From contig UQYV01000011.1 in the NCBI GenBank assembly GCA_900545245.1, positions 16,003 through 80,002 of the forward strand: a stretch of DNA of 64,000 nt, given 5' to 3'. A program made the position numbers and the translations under genes. Under the pieces are notes generated by a model that saw only the letters and a list, made by a program, of their open reading frames with translations, searched no databases and was not told the DNA's origin. Every line of letters begins with the position of its first letter. Within the stretch, counting starts at the first letter, position 1. Source of the stretch: an uncultured Bacteroidales bacterium. Its GTDB lineage: Bacteria > Bacteroidota > Bacteroidia > Bacteroidales > UBA932. This document shows, piece after piece, positions 7,515-16,190 of this stretch.

Positions 7515-9242
7515 TCAAATAACATCGTCACGCTCACGGATATCACGTATACGTAGCTGCATATTGGAATTGCCCCGGTAGTAGTTCTCCACGATGGAAT
7601 AGCAGATGTCAAACGGATTGCCAGCCTTGATGTAATCAAAAGCTCCGGACATGTTGAAGCCTATGGCGGATATGTGGCGGCCAGGATTGTTCTCCTCGAT
7701 GAGTTCGAGTTTCAAATGCCCGCCCTCAGCTCCGACCTTGCGTCCATTGCCGTTGTCGTAGATGTTCTCGGTGAAGAATACCGGTGTAGCGTTCTCCGGT
7801 CCGAACGGCTGGAACTGCTTGAGTATGCGCAGGAACTTCGGTGTAATCTGCGCGAAGCTTATCTTTGCGTCAATGTTCACCACCGGCACCTGCATCTGTG
7901 GGATAATCTTCCCCGTGATGAATTTCTCAATTCGCTCGCAGAACGCCGGCAGGTTCTCCTCCCGTAGTGTCATTCCGGCTGCGTAGAGGTGACCTCCAAA
8001 ATTCTCCAGAAGGTCCGAGCAACTCTCGATGGCCTCGTAGAGGTCGAATCCTGGGACACTCCTTGCTGAGCCGCTAACGAAACCATTGGCTTTGGTCAGT
8101 ACGATGGTCGGTTTGAAGAACGCCTCCACAAGCCTTGAGGCCACGATTCCGACCACGCCTTTGTGCCATGAAGGGTTGTAAACGATGGTCGCGTTGCCAA
8201 ACGAGAGACATTTCCCGTTCTTGACCATATCCAGAGCCTCTTGGGTGTTCTGTCTGTCTATGTCCTTGCGCTGGGTGTTGTAGCGGTTGATTTCTTCTGC
8301 AGCCTCGACTGCTGTCTTGTCGTCCGTCGCAGTGAGCAGTTTCACCGCCACTCCTCCGGATTCCATTCGTCCGGCCGCGTTGATTCTCGGCCCGATCTTG
8401 AATACGATGTCGTCAATCGTGAGGTGTCCAGGCTCCAGCCCGGAAAGCGATATCATTGCCTTGAGACCCTTGCATGGATCCTCATTCAGCCTTTTGAGCC
8501 CGAAGTGCGCAAGAATCCTGTTTTCTCCGGTCACGGATACGAGGTCGGACGCGATGCTCACCGCAAGCAGATCAAGCAGGGGCTCCAGAGATTCGGATGC
8601 TATGCCGTGTGACTGTGCGTAGGCCTGTACGAGTTTGAAGCCGACTCCGCAGCCTGAAAGGTCGTCGAAAGGGTAGTGGCAATCCTCTCTCTTGGGGTCG
8701 AGCACCGCCACTGCGGCGGGGAGTTCGTTTTCAGGGAGATGGTGATCGCATATAATCATATCGATGCCTTTCTCCGCAGCATACCTCACTCTCTCTATGG
8801 CTTTGATTCCGCAGTCGAGCGTTATGATTAGAGAATATCCATTCTCCACGGCCCAATCTATTCCTTTCGTGGACACGCCATATCCTTCGTCATAACGGTC
8901 CGGAATATACGAACCTACGTTTGAAGTCAGCCTTGACAGGAATGAATATACCAAAGATACGGCAGTGGTCCCGTCAACGTCATAATCTCCGTAGACGAGA
9001 ATCTTTTCCCCACCGTCCAGCGCCCGTTCGACACGCTCTACCGCCTTGTCCATATCCTTCATCAGGAACGGGTCGTGCAGCCTTTCGAGCGACGGACGGA
9101 AAAAGGCACGCGCTTCTTCAAACGTATTCACGCCCCTCTGAACCAATAGTTCGGCCAAAACCGGGTCTATTCCGAGTTCAGAAGAAAGCTCCCGCACCTT
9201 TGATTCATCGGCGCTCTTGCGTATTACCCATTTCTTTTCCAT
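7515..9242 (-). CDS. recJ: Single-stranded-DNA-specific exonuclease RecJ
   Basis: 575 residues. DHH-family phosphoesterase motifs are complete: YGDYDVDGT (84-92), a TLDCG segment near 141 and CDHHLP (165-170), then the DHHA1 domain (SARSVPGFDLY, FGGHLYAAGM) and a C-terminal OB-like domain with FQPFGPENATPVF. The enzyme degrades single-stranded DNA 5' to 3' with Mn2+/Mg2+ in recombination and mismatch repair. The start is MEKKWVIRK at 9242. The frame extends six codons further to a TTG, but that region is occupied by a -7 box. The gene is divergent from lysS. Confidence 0.96.
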   Translation of the reverse strand: MEKKWVIRKSADESKVRELSSELGIDPVLAELLVQRGVNTFEEARAFFRPSLERLHDPFLMKDMDKAVERVERALDGGEKILVYGDYDVDGTTAVSLVYSFLSRLTSNVGSYIPDRYDEGYGVSTKGIDWAVENGYSLIITLDCGIKAIERVRYAAEKGIDMIICDHHLPENELPAAVAVLDPKREDCHYPFDDLSGCGVGFKLVQAYAQSHGIASESLEPLLDLLAVSIASDLVSVTGENRILAHFGLKRLNEDPCKGLKAMISLSGLEPGHLTIDDIVFKIGPRINAAGRMESGGVAVKLLTATDDKTAVEAAEEINRYNTQRKDIDRQNTQEALDMVKNGKCLSFGNATIVYNPSWHKGVVGIVASRLVEAFFKPTIVLTKANGFVSGSARSVPGFDLYEAIESCSDLLENFGGHLYAAGMTLREENLPAFCERIEKFITGKIIPQMQVPVVNIDAKISFAQITPKFLRILKQFQPFGPENATPVFFTENIYDNGNGRKVGAEGGHLKLELIEENNPGRHISAIGFNMSGAFDYIKAGNPFDICYSIVENYYRGNSNMQLRIRDIRERDDVI

Positions 9243-9544
9243 TGTCACAAAGATACTCAAATAGTTTCAGAAACTGTTTAAATTTTTCTCACATTTATTT
9301 TTATGTGTTCGTTCTTTTGGTGTCTTTTTGGTCATATTTTCCCATTTTGCTCGTCATTTAGCACCGCTAAACTCCTCTCAAAATGAAAAAAATCTGACTC
9401 AAAAATACATCTCAAAATAACTGAACAAAAAAATTTAGACAGTTTCTCAGAATTAAGAATAAATGTCGTAATTTTGTACGATTTGGCGGGGTCTCGGAAG
9501 TGACGTCGTCGTGTGGTGAGATTGAAATATATAAACGAAGAGAT
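9243..9544. promoter_or_regulatory. Divergent promoter region between recJ and lysS
   Basis: About 300 A/T-rich bases without a gene. For recJ the minus-strand -7 box TATCTTTG occupies 9248-9255, leaving a very short leader. For lysS the box TAATTTTG is at 9469-9476. GTTTCT-type stretches upstream could serve as weak -33 elements. No stable hairpin or riboswitch-like structure was recognised. Confidence 0.6.
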
Positions 9545-11065
9545 ATGATTACACAGGAATTCAACGAACAGGAACAGCAGCGCCGCGATGCGTTAGGGAA
9601 ACTTCGCGAACTCGGAATCGAGCCTTATCCGGCTCCGCTCTATCCGGTCAATGCGACAACACGGGAGATAAAGGAGGGCTATGATGCCGAGAAAGGTAAT
9701 TTTTCTGATGTCTGCATTGCCGGACGAATAATGACCCGCAGGATTATGGGCGCGGCGTCGTTCATTGAACTGCAGGACGAGACTGGCAGGATTCAGGTGT
9801 ATGTGAAACGTGACGAGATTTGTCCAGGCGAGGACAAGACGATGTACAACACGGTCTTCAAGAAGCTCCTCGATATCGGCGACATCATAGGAATCAAGGG
9901 ATATGCCTTCATCACCCAGACAGGCCAGCTCTCCATCCACGCCAGGGAACTTACGCTCTTGAGCAAGTCCCTGAGGGTGCTCCCTATTGTGAAAGAGAAG
10001 GACGGCGAGGTTTTCGACGCGTTCTCGGATCCGGAACTTAAGTATAGACAGAGGTATGTCGACCTCATCGTGAATCCGCAGGTGCGCGAGGTCTTCATCA
10101 AGAGGAGTCAGATAATAGCGACGATGCGCGAGTACTTCAATGCGGCCGGCTGCCTTGAGGTTGAGACCCCTATCCTCCAGGGCATTCCGGGCGGTGCTAC
10201 TGCGCGTCCGTTCATCACCCATCACAACGCGCTCGACATTCCTCTCTATCTGAGAATTGCCAACGAGTTGTACCTTAAGAGGTTGATTGTCGGTGGTTAC
10301 ACGGGAGTGTATGAGTTCGCAAAGGACTTCCGCAACGAGGGAATGGACAAGACTCACAACCCGGAGTTCACCTGCATGGAAATCTATGTGGCCTACAAGG
10401 ACTACATCTGGATGATGGAGTTTATCGAGAAGATGCTTGAGAAAATTGCCCTCAAACTTCACGGCAAGACTCAAGTCACCATCGGCGACAAGACAGTCGA
10501 TTTTAAACCGCCGTATCGCCGTCTTCCGATTCTGGAGGCGATTAAGGAGTATGCCGGAGTGGACATCAGCGGGATGGACGAGGCACAGCTTGTGGAGACC
10601 TGCAAGAAACTCCACGTCGAGGTGGACAAGACCATGGGCAAGGGCAAGCTGATTGACGCCATCTTCGGGGAATACTGCGAGGAGCATCTTGTACAGCCGA
10701 CGTTCATCATTGACTATCCTGTCGAGATGTCACCGCTCACAAAGCGTCACCGCGAAAATCCTGAACTTACCGAGCGCTTCGAACTCTTTGTCTGTGGGAA
10801 GGAACTTGCCAATGCCTACAGCGAACTTAACGACCCTATCGACCAGCTCGATCGCTTCAAGGAGCAGGCACGCCTCAAGGACGAGAAGGGTGATGACGAG
10901 GCTATGTACATCGACATGGATTTTGTCCGTGCCCTCGAATACGGTATGCCTCCGACATCCGGTCTCGGAATGGGAATCGACCGTCTGACGATGTTCATGA
11001 CCAACCAGCCTACGATTCAGGATGTGCTGTTCTTTCCTCAGATGAGGCCGAAGGAAGTGAAATAG
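9545..11065 (+). CDS. lysS: Lysyl-tRNA synthetase, class II
   Basis: 506 residues from ATG 9545. An upstream in-frame start at 9500 would lie almost at the predicted transcript start. The N-terminal OB-fold anticodon domain (about 55-150) is followed by the class II catalytic core: motif 2 FRNEGMDKTHNPEFTCME and motif 3 GLGMGIDRLTMF close to the C-terminus. The enzyme charges tRNA-Lys with lysine using ATP in the cytoplasm. Its last 56 bases overlap the 3' end of the convergent HAD hydrolase gene. There is no terminator between the two. Confidence 0.97.
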   Translation: MITQEFNEQEQQRRDALGKLRELGIEPYPAPLYPVNATTREIKEGYDAEKGNFSDVCIAGRIMTRRIMGAASFIELQDETGRIQVYVKRDEICPGEDKTMYNTVFKKLLDIGDIIGIKGYAFITQTGQLSIHARELTLLSKSLRVLPIVKEKDGEVFDAFSDPELKYRQRYVDLIVNPQVREVFIKRSQIIATMREYFNAAGCLEVETPILQGIPGGATARPFITHHNALDIPLYLRIANELYLKRLIVGGYTGVYEFAKDFRNEGMDKTHNPEFTCMEIYVAYKDYIWMMEFIEKMLEKIALKLHGKTQVTIGDKTVDFKPPYRRLPILEAIKEYAGVDISGMDEAQLVETCKKLHVEVDKTMGKGKLIDAIFGEYCEEHLVQPTFIIDYPVEMSPLTKRHRENPELTERFELFVCGKELANAYSELNDPIDQLDRFKEQARLKDEKGDDEAMYIDMDFVRALEYGMPPTSGLGMGIDRLTMFMTNQPTIQDVLFFPQMRPKEVK

Positions 11066-11786
11066 GAGTTTCACTGCATTTACTGAAATTTGACAGGAGT
11101 TCGTTCCAGGTCATTTCGACCGGAACGGACTCTGTTTTTGTTTCTGAAGTTTTGATTTGGCTGGACTTTGAGGCCTTTTTGCTTTCAGAGTTGACAAGGT
11201 GGATAAACTGGAGGCCGGCCAGGAGCGCTCCTCCGTCCTTGGAGGCCTTGTCACCAATCATCAGTGTTTCGACTGGGGCGGCTTCGAGGGCCTTGCAGGC
11301 GTTGAGGAAAACCTCCTCGCGTGGCTTCAGACCGCCCAGTGCGGGGGATTCCCAGACGGCGTCAAAGTCGGCAGGGGAGAGCCCTATTGCCTCCAGTTTT
11401 TCCGTTGTGAAGCAATAATCCGAGAGCACGGCCACCTTGTAGCCCTGTCCGCGCAGTCTCCCTATAAATTCTTTCAACTGCGGGCGCGGGCCGAACTTGT
11501 CCCGTATAATCCTGACCTGCTCCGGCATATATCTCCCGTAAAACCACTTCCTGCATCGTTCCGCACGTTCAGGAGACCCTTTGCCCATGGCCGTAAAAAG
11601 CGCGTCATAGTAGTCCGATGCTTTATCAAAATGCCTGTCACACAGCTTTTTCCTGCATTTTCTCTCCGCCCCGAGCATTCCGATGTGCAGCGGATCTGCA
11701 AGAATCAGCCGCAATGGAAAATGACGGGACTCATAAAGAGTCCCATCCAAATCAAAAACAATTGCTTTTAAGTTCTTTTCAAACAT
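11010..11786 (-). CDS. HAD-family hydrolase
   Basis: 258 residues. HAD motifs are in order: FDLDGT (nucleophile Asp 12 and Asp 14), VLSDY (motif II serine), the lysine of GGLKP, and MIGDKASKDGG (motif IV acidic residues). A helical cap sits between motifs I and II (about 25-95), suggesting a small phosphatase acting on a phosphorylated metabolite; the substrate is not predictable. The last 60 residues are Ser/Lys/Thr-rich and low in complexity. The final 18 codons lie antisense over the end of lysS, so the C-terminal tail may have grown by loss of an earlier stop codon. Confidence 0.88.
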   Translation of the reverse strand: MFEKNLKAIVFDLDGTLYESRHFPLRLILADPLHIGMLGAERKCRKKLCDRHFDKASDYYDALFTAMGKGSPERAERCRKWFYGRYMPEQVRIIRDKFGPRPQLKEFIGRLRGQGYKVAVLSDYCFTTEKLEAIGLSPADFDAVWESPALGGLKPREEVFLNACKALEAAPVETLMIGDKASKDGGALLAGLQFIHLVNSESKKASKSSQIKTSETKTESVPVEMTWNELLSNFSKCSETPISLPSASSEERTAHPES

Positions 11787-11873
11787 CCTATTTTCACGCT
11801 TTTAGTAGCCTATATTCGCTTGTAGCCTGTCCGCATCGTTGCTTGACGCGGAGACATCAATAAGAATCCGTAA

Positions 11874-12554
11874 CTACCTGACGACGGACTCAAGCCAATG
11901 GGCATCGACTCGGACAAATCCCTCGACGGGACGCACGGACGGGTTGCGGCGGATAATGCCCTCGCAGTCCTCATAGACGTTCCATCCGATTTTCATTCCG
12001 ACCATCTGGCCTTTTGATGCATAGCTCATGATGATTGCGCGGCTATCGCCCTCTCCTTCGACTTTGTAGAAGTGGAAGGTCGCGGAGCTGATTTCATCGT
12101 TGTTCTGCTTTTCCTCAAGTTTGGTCTCCTTGCCGGCGTTTGAAGTCATCTCTCTCTTGGTCACCCACTTGCATAACTCTATGACCGCGTCGTCAAGCCC
12201 GGCGTCGAAGATGAGCACCTTTTCCATCAGCTCTCCCATGTCGCGCACGAGCCGGAGAGTGTATCCGCCCATTGCCTTCGTGTGGTTGGTGATGGCCTGC
12301 ATCTGTGTTTCCGAGATTTTCCCGTCCGGCACGAGCCAGAGCATCAGCTTTTTCTGAGGGTCGTGGTAGAGCGTCTCGTACCTCGCCAGATTGACAGTTC
12401 CGCAGTGGGGACATTCCCAAAGGAACAACGACCCGTTCTTTACCTTTTCCTTGAGTTCCGGATTATCCGCAGTGTTGATGCTTTTGTAAACCGTGATTTC
12501 TGTCGTCTGCCCGCACTTGGAACAGACTCCGTTTGCCTTTGCCGTAAGTGACAT
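11874..12554 (-). CDS. CpXC-domain protein
   Basis: 226 residues, no signal peptide. Two CxxC knuckles (CSKC at 11-14 and CPHC at 48-51) frame a stretch with INTADNPELKEKVKNGSLF and later YETLYHD, the layout of the CpXC family, which probably binds zinc. The C-terminal half (about 95-226) is specific to this protein and ends WLESVVR. No activity is known for CpXC proteins. It is flanked by genes on the same strand (U32 upstream, HAD downstream) with gaps of about 90 bases. Confidence 0.8.
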   Translation of the reverse strand: MSLTAKANGVCSKCGQTTEITVYKSINTADNPELKEKVKNGSLFLWECPHCGTVNLARYETLYHDPQKKLMLWLVPDGKISETQMQAITNHTKAMGGYTLRLVRDMGELMEKVLIFDAGLDDAVIELCKWVTKREMTSNAGKETKLEEKQNNDEISSATFHFYKVEGEGDSRAIIMSYASKGQMVGMKIGWNVYEDCEGIIRRNPSVRPVEGFVRVDAHWLESVVR

Positions 12555-12644
12555 ATTTTTCTATCTGTTATTTCCTATCAATTATTTCCCTCTCTGCCGA
12601 TTCCCCAGTGTAATTTTGACAAATCTTGCCCTCTTTTCCAAGAA

Positions 12645-13943
12645 TTACTGTTCCTCTGCCCAGATGTAAACCTTGTCGGAACGGCGGAGACGGGTAGCAT
12701 GAGAAGAGGCTACGACCTCGCGCAGTCGGTCGGTGTCCTCCGAGAAGTCAATCGGGACGGAACAATATGTTCCTTTAGAGGCGGAGGATACGGGTTTGAG
12801 GTCCACTCGGATTTCCTTGACTGTGGTCTCCACCACTCCGGTTGTCGGTCCCATTATGAGAATGCGGTCGCCGACCTTGAGCGTTGCAGACTCAATCAGA
12901 ATCTCAGCTACCGAGAGCTTTGCAAACCAGTTGGTCACCTTGCCGGTGTAGACTTTTCTGCGTGTGGCGCGGCTGCCGTAGACTTCACTCCACTCTCCGA
13001 GGCGAGCTCCCTGATAGTAACCGTCCCAAAACCCCCGGTTGAACACCTCCGTGAGTTCGGCCTTCAGGGCAGCCGCGAGTTCCGGCGTGTAGTTACCATC
13101 TATGACCGCATCTGCCGCCCGTCGGTAGCAAGAGGCCACTTTTTTGACATATTCGGCGCTGCGTGCCCTGCCCTCAATTTTGAAAACCGTCACCCCCGCG
13201 TCAATAATCTTGTCCATGAACTCGATTGTGCACAGATCCTTCGGGGACATTATGTATTTGTTGTCGACAAGAAGCTGGTTGCCGGTCTCAAGATCCGTGA
13301 CTTCATAGCCCCTCCTGCAAATCTGGTAGCAGGCGCCGCGGTTTGCCGAAGCTCCGTAGGCGTGCAGGCTAAGGTAGCATTTCCCGGAAATTGCCATGCA
13401 GAGGGCTCCGTGGGCGAACATCTCGATTTCCACAAGGCGTCCCGAAGGACCACAGATGTGCTCGCGGACTATTGTCTCGTGTATCTCTTTGACTTGATGG
13501 AGATTCAGCTCCCGGGCAAGGACGATGACGTCGGCGAACTCGGCGTAGAAGCGCAGCGACTCCGCGTTCGAAATGCTCAACTGCGTGGAAATGTGTACCT
13601 CAATGCCCAGGCTGCGGCAGTAGGCTATGGCGGCCATGTCGGAGGCGATGACAGCCGTGATTTCCGCTGCCTTTGCTGCGTCGAGCGTCTCGCGCATCGG
13701 CTGGAGGTCTTCTTGATAGAGGACGATGTTCAGCGTCAGATAGGACTTCACCCCGTTGTCACGGCAAATGCGGCAGACCTCCGCAAGATCGTCGGCAGAA
13801 AAGTTGTTCGCCGAATGCGAGCGCATGTTGAGGTTGCCCACCCCAAAATAGACGGAGTTAGCCCCTCCCTGAATCGCCGCATACAGACATTCAAAATTGC
13901 CAGCCGGCGCCATTATTTCCAAAGTACGTTTCTGATTTTCCAT
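12645..13943 (-). CDS. U32 peptidase-family protein (TrhP-like, tRNA hydroxylation)
   Basis: 432 residues. The family signature is intact: EMFAHGALCMAISGKCYLS followed by ANRGACYQICRRGYEV, whose cysteines probably bind an iron-sulfur cluster or metal. The N-terminal TIM-barrel-like half begins with MAPAGNFECLYAAIQGGA and SVYFGVG. Family members annotated as collagenase-like peptidases include TrhP/YegQ, which takes part in prephenate-dependent 5-hydroxyuridine formation in tRNA; that role is more likely here than proteolysis. A minus-strand -7 box (TAAATTTG) lies at 13986-13993. Confidence 0.9.
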   Translation of the reverse strand: MENQKRTLEIMAPAGNFECLYAAIQGGANSVYFGVGNLNMRSHSANNFSADDLAEVCRICRDNGVKSYLTLNIVLYQEDLQPMRETLDAAKAAEITAVIASDMAAIAYCRSLGIEVHISTQLSISNAESLRFYAEFADVIVLARELNLHQVKEIHETIVREHICGPSGRLVEIEMFAHGALCMAISGKCYLSLHAYGASANRGACYQICRRGYEVTDLETGNQLLVDNKYIMSPKDLCTIEFMDKIIDAGVTVFKIEGRARSAEYVKKVASCYRRAADAVIDGNYTPELAAALKAELTEVFNRGFWDGYYQGARLGEWSEVYGSRATRRKVYTGKVTNWFAKLSVAEILIESATLKVGDRILIMGPTTGVVETTVKEIRVDLKPVSSASKGTYCSVPIDFSEDTDRLREVVASSHATRLRRSDKVYIWAEEQ

Positions 13944-14029
13944 AAATCCGGGTTATATTGCACCCGCCTGGATGCACAAAACATGCAAATTTACTCAATA
14001 TTCCATTATTTTCAGCGTGTCGGAGAAAA

Positions 14030-14143
14030 ATGACCATATTGGCGGACAGAATAGACCCCAAAGTGCTGGAGTTCGCGAAATCGGAAACGCCCGAGGATGA
14101 TGTGTATGAATACTACAAATTTTATTATAACATATTTAGATAA
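14030..14143 (+). CDS. Small open reading frame, 37 codons, unrecognised
   Basis: Encodes a short acidic and aromatic peptide (begins MTILADRIDPKVLEF, ends YYKFYYNIFR). It lies just upstream of the MazE-like antitoxin. Its last codons run into the left arm of that gene's presumed operator. I do not recognise the family. It may be a real leader peptide, a small gene, or the end of a decayed gene. There is no clear promoter of its own. Confidence 0.3.
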   Translation: MTILADRIDPKVLEFAKSETPEDDVYEYYKFYYNIFR

Positions 14144-14166
14144 ATCAAAATATTGTTATAACTTTG
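14125..14166 (+). promoter_or_regulatory. Promoter with overlapping inverted repeat before the MazE-like gene
   Basis: TTATAACA (14125-14132) and TGTTATAA (14154-14161) are perfect inverted arms. The right arm overlaps the -7 box TAACTTTG (14159-14166). A dimeric AbrB/MazE-type protein binding here would block its own transcription, the usual antitoxin autoregulation. The autoregulation itself is inference. Confidence 0.6.
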
Positions 14167-14170
14167 CGGT

Positions 14171-14464
14171 ATGACAATGAATACGACAATATTAAGAATC
14201 GGCAACAGCAGCGGAATCATAATCCCGTCGGCTATTATGAAGTCCCTTTCACTTTCTGTGCGGGACAAAATCAGCATCTGCGAAGAGAATGGGAAAATCA
14301 CATTGCGTAAACTGCTTGATAACAAGGCAGAAACGCCATTCTCCGCATTGGACGTATGGTGTGACGAGAATGGGTATGGAGGCGAGGATTCTTTGGGTGA
14401 AGCCTTGGAATATGTGGAAGGAATAAGGGCGGACAGGAACAATAAGGAAATTCCGCAATGGTAA
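14171..14464 (+). CDS. MazE/AbrB-type antitoxin, apparently without a toxin
   Basis: 97 residues (a start two codons later, at 14177, is equally plausible because the promoter box ends at 14166). The N-terminal 45 residues (TILRIGNSSGIIIPSAIM, VRDKISICEENGKITLRK) form the swapped-hairpin AbrB/SpoVT DNA-binding domain of MazE antitoxins. The C-terminal half, ending IRADRNNKEIPQW, would be the toxin-binding tail. Its stop overlaps an ATG at 14459, the usual place for mazF, but that frame closes after 26 codons. It is therefore an orphan or a remnant of a type II toxin-antitoxin pair. Confidence 0.8.
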   Translation: MTMNTTILRIGNSSGIIIPSAIMKSLSLSVRDKISICEENGKITLRKLLDNKAETPFSALDVWCDENGYGGEDSLGEALEYVEGIRADRNNKEIPQW

Positions 14465-14554
14465 AGAAAGCGAAAAAACTTCATAATGGTAACACACAAC
14501 ACACGTCACTTTTCCCACATTCCGCACCTGAAGATTGAGGACTGGTTGAAATGA
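14459..14554 (+). pseudogene. Possible toxin-gene remnant after the antitoxin
   Basis: The ATG at 14459 overlaps the antitoxin stop codon, as in translationally coupled mazEF pairs. The frame (MVKKAKKLHNG...) stops after 26 codons. A different frame then reads HFSHIPHLKIEDWLK up to a stop at 14552-14554, which looks like the tail of a protein. Together these suggest a gene removed by internal deletion. The identity of the lost gene is not proven. Confidence 0.35.
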
Positions 14555-14592
14555 ACAGCTTCTAAATAAAATTGTTTAATCCGTCGGCTATC

Positions 14593-15957
14593 CTAATCCT
14601 GTCTGGTGATGCAGGCGCCGAGGGCGTTGAGGCGAAGGTCGATGTCTTCGTAGCCTCGGTCAATCTGCTCGATGTTTGAGATTACGCTTGTGCCCTTGGC
14701 GGACATTGCCGCAATGAGAAGGGCTATGCCGGCACGGATGTCTGGGGAGAGCATATTGCCTGCCTTGAGGCTGATGCGGTGGTCGTGACCGATTACAACT
14801 GCACGATGCGGGTCGCAGAGGATAATTTGGGCTCCCATGTCAATCAGTTTGTCCGTGAAGAAAAGCCTGCTTTCGAACATCTTTTGGTGAATCAGCACGC
14901 TACCCTTGCATTGCGTTGCCACCACAAGCATCACCGAAAGAAGGTCCGGAGTGAGACCAGGCCATGGGGCATCGGCAATGGTGAGGATGGAACCGTCGAG
15001 GAAAGACTCTATTTCGTAGCATTCCTGCTCGGGGACGAAGATGTCGTCACCCCTTTGCTCAAGTTTTATCCCGAGACGCCGGAAACACTCTGGAATAATG
15101 CCGAGGTTGTCGTATGACACATTCTTGATCGTGATCGAACTGCGGTTCATGGCCGCCATTCCGATGAAAGACCCAACCTCAATCATGTCGGGGAGTATAG
15201 TGTGCTCCGCTCCGTGGAGTTCGCTGACTCCGTTGATTGTCAGGAGGTTCGATCCTATCCCTGTGATATCCGCCCCCATCGCCACGAGCATCTTTGAGAG
15301 TTGCTGCACATAAGGTTCGCAGGCCGCATTATAGATTGTAGTAGTGCCCTCTGCAAGCGTCGCTGCCATAAGGATGTTCGCCGTTCCGGTGACCGAAGCC
15401 TCGTCGAGAAGCATGTATGCACCCTTGAGGAAGTTACCACCCTCACCGTTTGGGCCTCCGTCACAAGAATCTACGCCTCCGTCACTTCCTTTGCACGAAA
15501 GATAGAACGCACGGAGTTTTTGGTCATAGGAGAGTTCCGCACCGAGGTTAATCATCCCTTGGATGTGGGTGTCCACCCTGCGGCGTCCGATCTTGTCACC
15601 GCCAGGCTTCGGAAAATATGCATGTCCGAACCTTGCCAGAAGCGGTCCGACTACCATCACCGAACCTCGCAGACGTGCACATTTGCGCACGAACTCCTCG
15701 CTGCTTATGTATTTTTCGTCAAGATTGTCCGCCTTGAAGGTGTAGACGCCCTTTTCGTGCCTCGTGACCTCCACACCCATGTCCTGAAGTAGCAGAATTA
15801 GGTTTTTAACATCCAATATTTCCGGGACGTTGCTGATTTTCACCTCATCCCGCGTTAGCAGCACCGCACTTATGACCTCAAGAGCCTCATTTTTCGCACC
15901 CTGCGGCATGATTGTCCCGCTTAATTTGTGCCCACCTTCAATTACAAATGAACTCAT
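14593..15957 (-). CDS. murA: UDP-N-acetylglucosamine 1-carboxyvinyltransferase
   Basis: 454 residues from MSSFVIEGG (start at 15957; two longer frames begin at 15981 and 16014). This EPSP-synthase-fold enzyme transfers enolpyruvate to UDP-GlcNAc in the first committed step of peptidoglycan synthesis. Landmarks are MPQGAKNEALEV (17-28), RGSVMVVGPLLARFG (97-111) and PKPGGDKIGRRRVDTH (116-131). The catalytic loop cysteine is replaced by aspartate (Asp 121), which predicts fosfomycin insensitivity. Residues about 156-175 are a Gly-rich insertion containing two short SxDGG-like repeats. A promoter is seen at 16041-16070. Confidence 0.96.
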   Translation of the reverse strand: MSSFVIEGGHKLSGTIMPQGAKNEALEVISAVLLTRDEVKISNVPEILDVKNLILLLQDMGVEVTRHEKGVYTFKADNLDEKYISSEEFVRKCARLRGSVMVVGPLLARFGHAYFPKPGGDKIGRRRVDTHIQGMINLGAELSYDQKLRAFYLSCKGSDGGVDSCDGGPNGEGGNFLKGAYMLLDEASVTGTANILMAATLAEGTTTIYNAACEPYVQQLSKMLVAMGADITGIGSNLLTINGVSELHGAEHTILPDMIEVGSFIGMAAMNRSSITIKNVSYDNLGIIPECFRRLGIKLEQRGDDIFVPEQECYEIESFLDGSILTIADAPWPGLTPDLLSVMLVVATQCKGSVLIHQKMFESRLFFTDKLIDMGAQIILCDPHRAVVIGHDHRISLKAGNMLSPDIRAGIALLIAAMSAKGTSVISNIEQIDRGYEDIDLRLNALGACITRQD

Positions 15958-16040
15958 ATAATGAAAAATTATTTGAAACATATCGTCCCCTGTGGACTTA
16001 CGATATGAAACCATTTTTGTCGATAGCGTATCAACAAATG

Positions 16041-16070
16041 CAAATTTAACGAAAATATATTATAAGACAA
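16041..16070 (-). promoter_or_regulatory. Promoter of murA
   Basis: On the minus strand the -7 box TAAATTTG covers 16041-16048, with a GTTG -33 element at 16067-16070 about 18 bases upstream. This gives a leader of roughly 75 bases to the start at 15957. Confidence 0.55.
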
Positions 16071-16190
16071 CGCATTTGCCGGAATATGTGTGGTCCGCAG
16101 GATTTTGAAAATTGAAATATTTGTACTATTTTTCCGTGATTTTTGGGCCTTATCGCAGAGATGGCGTAAAGTAGTAGTGAATGTAATAAG

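Noticed and set aside
9593..10687. Minus-strand open frame of 364 codons inside lysS
   Set aside because: Antisense shadow of a conserved synthetase; composition is unlike the neighbouring proteins and it has no promoter.
12699..14033. Plus-strand open frame of 444 codons over the U32 gene
   Set aside because: Antisense to a gene with an intact family signature; no recognisable domain.
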